Shown: positions 1 to 6,530, numbered from the stretch's first letter. The stretch is 14,943 nucleotides of DNA from CAYTUI01 sp964441335 (GCA_964441335.1 CAYTUI010000034.1:1-14943); one strand, 5' to 3'. Numbers and translations are program-made. Notes: generated by a model not told the origin, from the letters alone.

Positions 1-74
1 CAATAGTTACTTGGCTAAAACGCTAAAGCCTGTTCCAACTTGTTAAGATTACCCTGATAAATTAGTTAAAAAAT

Positions 75-91
75 ACCACGGGCGGCGTGGT
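75..91 (-). terminator. Rho-independent terminator downstream of folD
   Basis: A 6-bp perfect stem (ACCACG/CGTGGT) with a 5-base loop is flanked on one side by seven T and on the other by an A-run. Read on the minus strand it follows the folD stop by about 40 bases and is trailed by a T-rich tract, so it can end the glyA-folD transcript. Because both flanks are A/T runs it may also work for transcripts entering from the left on the plus strand. Confidence 0.6.
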
Positions 92-104
92 TTTTTTATT
101 AATG

Positions 105-136
105 ACGTAGGAACAGGTCGCGACCCGTTCCTACGT
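105..136. repeat. 32-bp near-perfect palindrome overlapping the folD stop codon
   Basis: Two 16-base arms meet with no loop at a central GGTCG/CGACC core and contain a single mismatched pair. The outer arm ACGTAGGAAC pairs with GTTCCTACGT. The right arm covers the folD stop codon (131-133) and its last codon. The general form, GTAGG-something at one end and CCTAC at the other around a GC-rich core, resembles dispersed REP-like palindromes found in many bacterial genomes; that likeness is from memory and not checked. It may be a mobile palindromic unit that landed at the gene end. Confidence 0.65.
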
Positions 137-967
137 TTGCTTCGATAATACCACGGTGTTATATAAAAGCATTGCGACTGTGACGGGGCCCACGCCGCCC
201 GGTACTGGTGTAATATGGGCGACTATATCTTCAACCTCATCAAATTGGGCATCACCACAAGTGTGTCCTGTTTCGTCTTTGGCTATGCCGATGTCAATGA
301 TAATGGAGTTCGGTTTTATAAAGTCTTTGGTTATGAAACCCGGTTTACCGACAGCCGTGATTAAAATATCCGCTTGCTTCGTTTTTTCTGCCAGTTGTTT
401 GTCACTGGGCGCTACAACAGTAACTTCAGCGTCAGTTATTTGCTGTAATAAAAATTTCATCGGTTCGGTAAAGACCGGACTCTTAGCAATAATGACAGTG
501 GTTTTATGTTGAAGATCTTCATGAGTCTCCTCCAGCAGTTTTAAAACTCCCAGAGGCAGACCCGGAATTAATCGTGGCTGATTATTTAACAGCAGTTTAA
601 TATTTTGAGGATGAAAGCCATCAACGTCTTTAGCCGGATCAATACGGCTGATGATTTTTTGCTCATCAAATTTTTTCGGCAATGGTAATTGGATCAGAAT
701 GGCGTCAGTTTTTCCATCCTGATTAAGGAAATCGATGGACTCCAGGAGTTCTTTTTCAGAAACATTGGCGGGCATCAAATATTTATGAAATTCAATGCCG
801 ACTTCATGACAGGCCTTTTCTTTCATTTTGACATAGAGTTGTGAAGCCGCATTGGTTCCGACCAAAATAACGGCTAGACCGGGCTCCAGCTTTTTTTTAA
901 CAATCTCGGACATGACATCCAGCTTGATTTTATCGGCCAGCAAACGACCGTCAATAATTTTGGTCAT
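131..967 (-). CDS. folD: FolD: methylenetetrahydrofolate dehydrogenase/cyclohydrolase
   Basis: This 278-residue protein is the usual FolD length. FolD interconverts 5,10-methylene-THF and 10-formyl-THF in the cytoplasm using NAD(P)+. The catalytic YxxxK motif is present as YVKMK (Y45, K49), followed by ILIQLPLP (90-97), the KDVDGFHP segment (113-120), a nucleotide-binding half with ADILITAVGKPG (199-210) and the C-terminal PVPGGVGPVTVAMLL signature (254-268). Two usually conserved segments are altered: the substrate-side PCTP motif reads PGLP (135-138), and the cofactor motif normally like GRSxxVGKP reads AKSPVFTEP (161-169). The ATG overlaps the glyA stop in an ATGA arrangement, implying translational coupling. 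No Shine-Dalgarno is visible. Identity is secure; full bifunctionality and cofactor preference are not. Confidence 0.93.
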   Translation of the reverse strand: MTKIIDGRLLADKIKLDVMSEIVKKKLEPGLAVILVGTNAASQLYVKMKEKACHEVGIEFHKYLMPANVSEKELLESIDFLNQDGKTDAILIQLPLPKKFDEQKIISRIDPAKDVDGFHPQNIKLLLNNQPRLIPGLPLGVLKLLEETHEDLQHKTTVIIAKSPVFTEPMKFLLQQITDAEVTVVAPSDKQLAEKTKQADILITAVGKPGFITKDFIKPNSIIIDIGIAKDETGHTCGDAQFDEVEDIVAHITPVPGGVGPVTVAMLLYNTVVLSKQT

Positions 968-2229
968 AACTCGGTGTAAAGAGGAAATTGTTTGATCAAT
1001 TCGGTAACCTGATTTTTAGCCTGATCAGTGGATATTTTTTTCGTCAGCACACCGACAATTATCTGTCCAATTTGTGTCATCTCCTTTTCTTTTAAACCTC
1101 TGGTGGTTAGAGCCGGAGTCCCCAATCTAATGCCGGACGGATCCATGGGTTTGCGTTGATCAAATGGTATCAGATTTTTATTAACGTATATCAGTGATTC
1201 ATGCAATAAATCTTCGGCTTCTTGCCCGCCAAGATTAACAGAGGAGACGTCAGTCAGAATTAAATGATTATCAGTGCCGCCGGAGACCAACCGCAGACCA
1301 CCTTGTTGTAATGTTTCGGCTAGAACTTTGGCATTAGCAATAATTTGTTTTTGGTAATCGACAAAATCAGGCTGTAAAGCTTCGCCAAAAGCCACGGCCT
1401 TGGCCGCAATAATATGTTCCAACGGGCCACCTTGACTGCCGGGAAACACCGCGCTGTCAATTTTTTGGGCCAGATTCTTTTTATCATCCGGATGTAGGCG
1501 GTCAAGAGTTTTGGATAAAATGATGGCGCCACGTGGACCGCGTAAAGTTTTGTGGGTAGTGGAAGTGACCACATCAGCATAAGGCAAAGGATCGTTATGA
1601 ATTTTGGCGGCAACTAGACCGGCAATATGGGCCATGTCCACCATTAAGTAGGCTCCGACCTCGTCAGCTATCTGACGAAATTTTTCAAAATCAATCTGTC
1701 GGGGATAGGCTGAAGCTCCGGCTAAAATAATTTTGGGCCGATGTTCATGCGCCTGTTTTCTGACTTCGTCGTAATCGATGGTTTCTGTTTCTTTATTAAC
1801 ACCATAGCTGACAAAGTGATAAAACTTGCCGGAAAAGTTAACCGGATGACCATGTGTCAGATGTCCGCCATGAGCCAAGCTGAATCCTAAAATTGTATCG
1901 CCTAAATTAACCAGCGCCATGTAAGCTTCGGCATTAGCTTGAGAGCCTGAATGAGGCTGGACATTAGCATGCTCGGCTCCGAATAATTTTTTAACCCGTT
2001 CAATCGCCAGCTTTTCGGCCAAATCTATGAACTGATTACCGCTGTAGTAGCGTTTGTCAGGATAGCCTTCGGAATATTTATTGGTCAGAACTGAACCGGC
2101 AGCTTCTAAAACTGCCACAGACACAAAATTTTCCGAGGCAATCATTTCCGCGCCTTGTCTTTGACGGTCCAATTCCTGTTGAATAATTTTAGCTATTTCC
2201 GGGTCTTGTTGATGTAAATGTTGGTTCAT
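964..2229 (-). CDS. glyA: Serine hydroxymethyltransferase
   Basis: GlyA is a PLP enzyme that converts serine plus THF to glycine plus 5,10-methylene-THF, the substrate of FolD encoded just downstream. The start is set at the ATG giving MNQHLHQQDPEIAKI, for 421 residues, close to the family's usual 410-420. An upstream in-frame start exists at 2283 but adds 18 residues encoded by a palindromic repeat and is not credible. Visible motifs are GAEMIASENF (26-35), NKYSEGYPDKRYYSG (50-64), QPHSGSQANAEAY (91-103), VDMAHIAGL (197-205) and the PLP-lysine segment STTHKTLRGPRG with Lys227. The stop overlaps the folD start by four bases. A possible TATATT -10 lies only about 9 bases before the ATG, hinting at a very short leader, but no good -35 accompanies it. 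Confidence 0.96.
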   Translation of the reverse strand: MNQHLHQQDPEIAKIIQQELDRQRQGAEMIASENFVSVAVLEAAGSVLTNKYSEGYPDKRYYSGNQFIDLAEKLAIERVKKLFGAEHANVQPHSGSQANAEAYMALVNLGDTILGFSLAHGGHLTHGHPVNFSGKFYHFVSYGVNKETETIDYDEVRKQAHEHRPKIILAGASAYPRQIDFEKFRQIADEVGAYLMVDMAHIAGLVAAKIHNDPLPYADVVTSTTHKTLRGPRGAIILSKTLDRLHPDDKKNLAQKIDSAVFPGSQGGPLEHIIAAKAVAFGEALQPDFVDYQKQIIANAKVLAETLQQGGLRLVSGGTDNHLILTDVSSVNLGGQEAEDLLHESLIYVNKNLIPFDQRKPMDPSGIRLGTPALTTRGLKEKEMTQIGQIIVGVLTKKISTDQAKNQVTELIKQFPLYTEL

Positions 2230-2264
2230 TGTTTTCAAAATATAGTTAATCTTAACCCCCTCTA

Positions 2265-2318
2265 CCTCGCTGCTCGCTCGCACTACGTCGTTCGAGAACG
2301 ACGTGTGGAGCGGCGAGG
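2265..2318. repeat. Long imperfect palindrome (cruciform-forming)
   Basis: The core is a 9-bp perfect stem (2285-2293 with 2296-2304, two-base spacer). The stem continues outward through CAC/GTG, across a five-base one-sided bulge (GCTCG), to CCTCGCTGCTC pairing with GAGCGGCGAGG with one mismatch. It starts about 35 bases upstream of the glyA start and contains no gene. With the next two hairpins it forms a palindrome-rich block, most likely a decayed or composite non-autonomous element. Confidence 0.7.
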
Positions 2319-2324
2319 TCTAAT

Positions 2325-2345
2325 CTCCCCCTTGTTAAGGGGGAG
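2325..2345. repeat. 9-bp perfect hairpin, CTCCCCCTT/AAGGGGGAG
   Basis: A perfect 9-bp stem closes a 3-base loop. It has the same purine/pyrimidine design as the hairpins at 2389-2409 and 14825-14843, suggesting a dispersed family. It is not followed by a T-run on either strand, so it is not an obvious terminator. Confidence 0.7.
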
Positions 2346-2388
2346 GCATGTATTTAAATACCCTCCTCTCAAGAGTCAACGCCGTTGC

Positions 2389-2409
2389 CCCCTCCTTTTG
2401 AAGGAGGGG
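2389..2409. repeat. 9-bp perfect hairpin, CCCCTCCTT/AAGGAGGGG
   Basis: A perfect 9-bp stem with a 3-base loop is followed by TAGGGGTGGTTAA. That sequence is roughly complementary to TTAACCCCCTC near 2255, so the whole 2250-2425 block may fold as one multi-hairpin structure. Apart from these hairpins I see no gene, RNA gene or riboswitch in 2230-2512. Confidence 0.7.
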
Positions 2410-2512
2410 TTAGGGGTGGTTAATTATTTAAATTCCTGGGATTCGTAAATCATCGTAAGTATTTTACCACATTGTTAATATTATTCGCATACCCCTGTCC
2501 AGAGATACCAGC

Positions 2513-2540
2513 TTGTGTCTTTTAATCATTATGTTAATAT
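2513..2540 (+). promoter_or_regulatory. Candidate extended -10 promoter for the coiled-coil gene
   Basis: TTGTGT (2513-2518) is followed after 16 bases by TAATAT (2535-2540), which is preceded by TG at the extended -10 position. A transcript starting near 2547 would give a leader of about 30 bases before the ATG at 2578. This also argues against the in-frame GTG at 2515 being the true start. Confidence 0.35.
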
Positions 2541-2577
2541 ATTGTCAAACAGGGAGTTAATAATTAATAATAACTCC

Positions 2578-2991
2578 ATGCAGTTAACTAAGGAATATTT
2601 TGATCAAGCTTTTGCTAGACAGGAGCTTAATATTGGCGATAGATTCGCCAGCCAGGAGGCCCGTTTTAACCAGCGGTTTGATGTTATTGATCAACGATTT
2701 GACGCGGTTGATCAACGTTTTGTCGCAATTGAGGAACATTTGAGCGCTATAGATCAACGTTTTGATTTAGTTGATCAACGTTTTAGTGATATAGAACAAC
2801 GCTTTGTACCTATTTATGAAAGATTTGGCGATATTACCAAGCGTTTTGATGGTGTTGATAGTCAACTAGCCGCAATCAAAGAGATGGTAGCGGTTAGGCA
2901 AGAGTTATATAACCTCGTTGGTCAGTTAAGAGACCAAGGAATTAAACTGGACGAATCAAAAATATTTCTTCTTCCCGCTCCTACCCGCTAG
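2578..2991 (+). CDS. Small coiled-coil repeat protein, function unknown
   Basis: This 137-residue protein starts MQLTKEYFDQAFARQ. Its middle is nine or more tandem seven-residue units with a QRFDxID or QRFDxVD consensus (roughly residues 31-100), giving a continuous heptad pattern with hydrophobic F and I/V positions, as expected of an extended coiled coil. It has no signal peptide or membrane segment. The C-terminal third (KEMVAVRQELYNLVGQLRD) is still helical and ends in a short polar tail. A GGGAG stretch sits too far upstream (over 20 bases) to be an ordinary ribosome-binding site. The gene stands alone between the palindrome block and the convergent Elp3 gene. I do not recognise a specific family; structural spacing, oligomerisation or phage/secretion-related roles are all open. 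Confidence 0.75.
   Translation: MQLTKEYFDQAFARQELNIGDRFASQEARFNQRFDVIDQRFDAVDQRFVAIEEHLSAIDQRFDLVDQRFSDIEQRFVPIYERFGDITKRFDGVDSQLAAIKEMVAVRQELYNLVGQLRDQGIKLDESKIFLLPAPTR
2668..2877 (+). repeat. 21-bp tandem repeats encoding QRFDxID heptads
   Basis: About ten in-frame 21-bp units run back to back, at 2668, 2689, 2710, 2731 and so on to 2857. The best-conserved units begin GATCAACGTTTTG. Two units (near 2731 and 2815) have drifted most. The array lies wholly inside the coiled-coil gene, so expansion or contraction would change coiled-coil length without a frameshift. Confidence 0.8.
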
Positions 2992-3013
2992 CCTGGGTAA
3001 ATAAGTAGGCGTT

Positions 3014-3044
3014 TAAAATAGAGATCAATCTGGCCTCTATTTTA
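3014..3044. terminator. Possible bidirectional terminator hairpin between convergent genes
   Basis: TAAAATAGAG (3014-3023) pairs with CTCTATTTTA (3035-3044) across an 11-base loop. It lies between the ends of the coiled-coil gene and the convergent Elp3 gene and includes the Elp3 stop codon. The stem itself supplies A/T runs on each side, but there is no long separate T tract, so the call is tentative. Confidence 0.45.
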
Positions 3045-4656
3045 GTTTCTTAACCATATAGGTGCCAGCTAATTTATATCCAAGCTTTTTATAATATTCC
3101 CTGACCCCGATACCAGAAATAACAGCAACTTTATTTGGACCGTACTCTTTAGTCATTTTTTCAGCTTCGGCCATTAACCGACGGCCAAAACCCATATGTT
3201 GAGCTTTGTTTTTAGTACTTTTATCCGCTACTGGAGTCATCTGCCCATAAACATGAAGTTCTCTGACTAAGGAGGCGCCTTTTAATTCCGGCAAGATATT
3301 AATTTTAGGATATTCGTTAAAGCGCAAACGCAGGAAAGCAAAAAGAGTTTTTTCATCTGGCGATTCATAGCTTAAAAAATATTCCTGGCCGCCGGAAGCA
3401 GGGTAGTGACGGACTTTTAATTCAGCTTTAGCAACTTGACTGATATTACCTTTGGCTTCGCGACAACGTATACATTGGCAATATTCTCCGCGTTTAATCA
3501 GCTCCGCTTGAAGATATTGCCGCAGGTTAGTAATTTTATTACCGGCGATAATACTTTCTTCAGGAATGTCCCTGACTAAACGGTTGATTCTGACCCAAGG
3601 CGGAGTTATTTTTTTGATTTCCAACAGCAATTTCAGCAAAGCTTTTTCCGAATAAGGTTTATACTTACCGTTTTTATACCAATGCCAAAGTTGCGCGTAC
3701 TCATTGACCACGCAGGGATAAATTTTAACTTGGTCGGGGCAAAGGTCTTGGCCGTAGTAAGCCTGCTTAAACACAGCCAAATCTTTAGCCGGAGTAGAGC
3801 CGGGCAGATCAGGCATATAATGATGGTCAACTTTCAAGCCAGCTTCCTTAAGCATCTTGGTAGCTTTGACAGCACTGGCCAAAGTATCGCCACGGCGGAT
3901 TAATTTTAAAATTTTGTCATCAGTATGCTGGACGCCCAGTTGCACCCGAGTGCAACCTAAATTGCGCAGGCGTTTTATTTCCTCGGCGTTAATATGATCG
4001 GGACGAGTTTCCAGAGTTAAGCCGATAATGCGGTAGCGGGCGGTTTCGTTGATTTTTTGCTCTTCCTTTAGAGATTTTGATTGCCTGCATTTATGGTAGT
4101 CTCTCGACTGGGCTCGAGAACTAGCTAATGGATAAGTATTAGCGGCGTAGAACAATTGCGTGATAAACCAGGTCTGGTATTTTTTTTCATAGGCTGACCA
4201 AGTGCCACCCAAAACTATGACTTCCAGTTTGTCCACTTTATGTCCATTATTTTCCAGTGCCCTAATTCGCATCTTCATTTGTTGGTAAGGATCGAATTTA
4301 TTGCGGACCGCCCTTTGAGCAGCTGGTTCGTTGGATAAATAGCTCTTGGGCATATTGGGTTCGGTCGGACAGTAAACGCATTTACCCGGGCAGAGGAAAG
4401 GTTTGGTTAAAACCGTGATGACAGTAACACCGGACATAGTTCTGACGGCCCGTTTAATCAGCAATTGCTCCAGTGGCAAATTTGCCTTAATTTTATGGTC
4501 TTGGCGTAATTGACGATAGGCGGCTATTAAGGTAGCCTTGGACAGAGGAGTGAGATTCAATTCACTGCAAATCTGCCGCAGAGCCTTATTAAGATCCTGG
4601 GGGCTGGCAAGTTTTTGCGAGTTTAATTGTTTGATAATTTTTTCAGCAACTGTCAT
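3037..4656 (-). CDS. elp3: Elp3: tRNA U34 carboxymethyl-forming radical SAM/acetyltransferase
   Basis: Elp3 uses SAM radical chemistry and acetyl-CoA to add a carboxymethyl group to C5 of wobble uridine in tRNA. The ATG start gives 539 residues. The order matches the family: an N-terminal helical tRNA-binding part, the Fe-S motif CPGKCVYCP (C89, C93, C96), KFDPYQQM (120-127), LEVIVLGGTWSAY (144-156), GLTLETRPDHI (212-222), GCTRVQLGVQHTDD (234-247), KVDHHYMPDLPGSTP (275-289), a Cys-rich CQCIRC segment (393-398) and a C-terminal GNAT domain with acetyl-CoA loop QHMGFGRRLM (486-495) and YYKKLGY (521-527). Residues about 176-192 look like an in-frame palindromic-repeat insertion. The start codon overlaps that of the divergent methyltransferase. 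A TATAAA at 4670-4675 (minus) could be the -10, implying a nearly leaderless mRNA. Confidence 0.94.
   Translation of the reverse strand: MTVAEKIIKQLNSQKLASPQDLNKALRQICSELNLTPLSKATLIAAYRQLRQDHKIKANLPLEQLLIKRAVRTMSGVTVITVLTKPFLCPGKCVYCPTEPNMPKSYLSNEPAAQRAVRNKFDPYQQMKMRIRALENNGHKVDKLEVIVLGGTWSAYEKKYQTWFITQLFYAANTYPLASSRAQSRDYHKCRQSKSLKEEQKINETARYRIIGLTLETRPDHINAEEIKRLRNLGCTRVQLGVQHTDDKILKLIRRGDTLASAVKATKMLKEAGLKVDHHYMPDLPGSTPAKDLAVFKQAYYGQDLCPDQVKIYPCVVNEYAQLWHWYKNGKYKPYSEKALLKLLLEIKKITPPWVRINRLVRDIPEESIIAGNKITNLRQYLQAELIKRGEYCQCIRCREAKGNISQVAKAELKVRHYPASGGQEYFLSYESPDEKTLFAFLRLRFNEYPKINILPELKGASLVRELHVYGQMTPVADKSTKNKAQHMGFGRRLMAEAEKMTKEYGPNKVAVISGIGVREYYKKLGYKLAGTYMVKKLK
4097..4123. repeat. Palindromic element inside the Elp3 coding region
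   Basis: TCTCGA (4102-4107) and TCGAGA (4114-4119) form an inverted repeat around a 6-base loop. It extends imperfectly to TAGT at one end and ACTA at the other. It encodes SSRAQSRDY in a part of Elp3 where relatives have a short variable loop before the SLEEAQKINETA-like segment. Palindromes with TCTCGA...TCGAGA arms are familiar as dispersed intergenic repeats in other bacteria; that comparison is from memory. Confidence 0.55.
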
Positions 4657-5314
4657 GTCCAAAAAAGAGTTTATAAAAAATTTATTGCGAGAGAGTTATC
4701 AATTGATAGCCGAAGATTTTAATCGTACGCGGCAGATGCCCTGGGGTGAGCTAATTGTCCTGACAGAGCGAGTTAAGGAGGGCGACAATTTGTTGGATTT
4801 GGGCTGTGGTAATGGAAGATTACTAAAAGCTTTACCCGATGTCAATTTTACCTTCTTGGGTGTTGATGCTAATGCCTTTTTAATTCAGCAAGCGCAACAA
4901 GATTTTCCGGACAGTAATTTTGAAATAGGCGAAATGCCTGAATTGAAACTTGAGGAAAATAGCTATGATAAAGTTTTCTTAATCGCCAGTTTTCATCATT
5001 TAATTGACCATCAGGAAAGAATTTTGATGTTGGAGAAAATTTATGCCAGCTTAAAGCCCGGCGGTAGTTTAATGATGACCAATTGGAACGTCTGGCAACC
5101 GCGTTATTGGAAATATATATTCAAATGGTTCTGGAAAAAATTAGCCTGGAATGATCTTTTTATTCCCTGGAAAGGTCAGAGTAATAATTGGGTTTGGCGT
5201 TATTATCATGGTTTTACCCAAAGTGAGCTTGAACGCCTGTTGCAATCCGTCGGTTTCCGACAAATTGAGCAGTCTAAAGCCCGTCATAATTATCTAACTA
5301 TAGCCAAAAAGTAG
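4655..5314 (+). CDS. Trm9-like class I SAM-dependent methyltransferase
   Basis: This 219-residue protein carries the SAM-binding motif LLDLGCGNGRLL (46-57), the acidic D71 after strand 2 (FLGVDAN), a post-motif ASFHHLIDHQERI (111-123) and LKPGGSLMM (133-141). Beyond the generic fold it matches landmarks of the eukaryotic tRNA methyltransferase Trm9/ALKBH8 in order: an N-terminal YQLIAEDFNRTR (15-26), HH in the catalytic-loop region, DLFIPW (167-172), RYYHGFTQSELE (182-193) and a terminal NYLTIAKK. Yeast Trm9 converts cm5U34 to mcm5U34, methylating the group that Elp3 installs. The ATG at 4655 is chosen because upstream extension would read antisense through Elp3. There is no Shine-Dalgarno. 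The methyltransferase class is very secure; the Trm9 function is an inference from motifs and from its Elp3 neighbour. A Trm112 partner is not encoded here. Confidence 0.9.
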   Translation: MSKKEFIKNLLRESYQLIAEDFNRTRQMPWGELIVLTERVKEGDNLLDLGCGNGRLLKALPDVNFTFLGVDANAFLIQQAQQDFPDSNFEIGEMPELKLEENSYDKVFLIASFHHLIDHQERILMLEKIYASLKPGGSLMMTNWNVWQPRYWKYIFKWFWKKLAWNDLFIPWKGQSNNWVWRYYHGFTQSELERLLQSVGFRQIEQSKARHNYLTIAKK

Positions 5315-5335
5315 TTTTCCAGCGGAGGCATTATT

Positions 5336-5344
5336 TGCTATAAT
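5336..5344 (+). promoter_or_regulatory. Extended -10 promoter of the envelope operon
   Basis: TGCTATAAT is a perfect extended -10 element (TGn plus TATAAT). The -35 region, TTCCAG near 5317, is poor, as is common with extended -10 promoters. Initiation near 5351 leaves a leader of about 19 bases, with no Shine-Dalgarno, before the ATG at 5370. Confidence 0.65.
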
Positions 5345-5369
5345 AACCATATAAATATTTAACAAAACT

Positions 5370-6527
5370 ATGAAAAAATATTTCATTTCCCTGCTTTTGG
5401 TAGCCTGCCTAGCTCTACCCGCAGTCGTTTTAGCTGCCGGTCGGTTTCAGGCCGCTGATCAGGTTCTACTGGCGGCTGATCAGACACGAGTCGGCAATTT
5501 TTACGCTGCCGGACAGAGCGTTATTATTGCCGGTCAGGTGACCAGCGATTTATACGTAGCCGGTAATAATATTGAAATTTCCGGTATTGTTGACGGTGAT
5601 GTGTTAGCGGCCGGTAACAATATTAAAATCAGCGGCCAAGTAAAAGGTAATGTTCGCGTTGTTGGTAGCACTATAGAAGTTTCCGGCACGGTAGATCGCA
5701 ATTTGGCTTTTATGGGCGAGATGATGTCGGTGACAGATAAAGCTAAAATTGGCGGTGAGTTATCAGGCATGGCCGGCAGGTTAAACGTTTTTGGTCCGGT
5801 CGGCGGTAATGTGGAAGGGTTTTACAGAAATTTATTGTTAGCCTCCAGTGTTGGTCGCGATGTTGAAGTGACTGTCAATAATAAACCGAATAAAAGTTTG
5901 GAAATTTTACCGAGCCTGACAGTGGCCGGTGATTTTAATTATCAGTCTGACCAAGAAGCTGTAATTCCGGCTGGCGCTAGTATTAATGGCAAGACGAACT
6001 TCACCTTACAAACTTTTGATAAGCAAGAGCAGATGGTTAAGGGCTGGCAGAATACCGGTTGGTGGCTGTCCAAGGTGATTTATTTATTCAGTCTGCTGGT
6101 CGTTGGACTGGTGATCATGACCATGACTAAGAAAAAGTCCTGGCAGACAGTCAAAATTATGAACAGTTCTTTGGGCAAGAGTTTATTGATCGGTTTGTTG
6201 ATGCTGATCGTTACTCCTTTTGCCGTCGGAATTCTGCTGATGACAATAATTGGTTTGCCGTTGGCCTTGATTATTTTAGCTGTTTATCTTTTTGGTCTGT
6301 ATTTATTTGCCATCTGGACGTCATTATATTTGGGCAAGTTTTTGTCTGGTAGATTATTTAAGCAGAAAAATATTTCCAGCCATTGGCAACTGGTTATCGG
6401 AACCTTGGCCTTTGTTATCTTGGTCAGCATTCCCTTTATCGGCGGTTTGCTGTATTTCCTCTCCCTGCTCTGGACCTGGGGAGCGCTCTATCAGGTGAAG
6501 AAGCTTACTATTAAAGAGTGGCAATAA
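5370..6527 (+). CDS. Membrane-anchored bactofilin-like beta-solenoid protein
   Basis: This 385-residue protein has a cleavable-looking signal peptide (residues 1-23, ending VVLAA). A repetitive extracytoplasmic region follows (about 25-215) of short strands such as VIIAGQV, LYVAGNNIEISG, VLAAGNNIKISGQV and VRVVGSTIEVSGTV, spaced as in the right-handed beta-helix of bactofilins (polymer-forming cytoskeletal family). The C-terminal half has about four hydrophobic membrane segments (232-252, 270-292, 295-320, 340-372). Unlike classic cytoplasmic bactofilins, the solenoid would face outside the membrane. It is first in an operon with the phosphohexomutase gene three bases downstream, which fits a role in envelope scaffolding or surface polymer assembly. 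Partners are unknown. The start follows an extended -10 promoter closely. Confidence 0.85.
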   Translation: MKKYFISLLLVACLALPAVVLAAGRFQAADQVLLAADQTRVGNFYAAGQSVIIAGQVTSDLYVAGNNIEISGIVDGDVLAAGNNIKISGQVKGNVRVVGSTIEVSGTVDRNLAFMGEMMSVTDKAKIGGELSGMAGRLNVFGPVGGNVEGFYRNLLLASSVGRDVEVTVNNKPNKSLEILPSLTVAGDFNYQSDQEAVIPAGASINGKTNFTLQTFDKQEQMVKGWQNTGWWLSKVIYLFSLLVVGLVIMTMTKKKSWQTVKIMNSSLGKSLLIGLLMLIVTPFAVGILLMTIIGLPLALIILAVYLFGLYLFAIWTSLYLGKFLSGRLFKQKNISSHWQLVIGTLAFVILVSIPFIGGLLYFLSLLWTWGALYQVKKLTIKEWQ

Positions 6528-6530
6528 AAG

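Noticed and set aside
2230..2283. Upstream in-frame extension of glyA adding 18 residues
   Set aside because: The added codons run through the palindromic repeat, and GlyA proteins normally begin close to the chosen MNQHLHQQ start.
2218..2448. 76-codon plus-strand open frame across the palindrome block
   Set aside because: It is antisense to glyA at its start and otherwise consists of translated inverted repeats, with no ribosome-binding site or protein-like composition.
2515..2577. GTG start for the coiled-coil gene
   Set aside because: It would lie within the predicted promoter, and the resulting N-terminal residues look unlike the rest of the protein. The ATG at 2578 is preferred.
2668..2877. 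CRISPR-like array
   Set aside because: The 21-bp units are contiguous, in frame and coding for heptads, with no spacers and no cas genes.
4538..4654. Earlier start for the Trm9-like methyltransferase
   Set aside because: The extra 39 residues would be the antisense of conserved Elp3 coding sequence and do not resemble a methyltransferase N-terminus.
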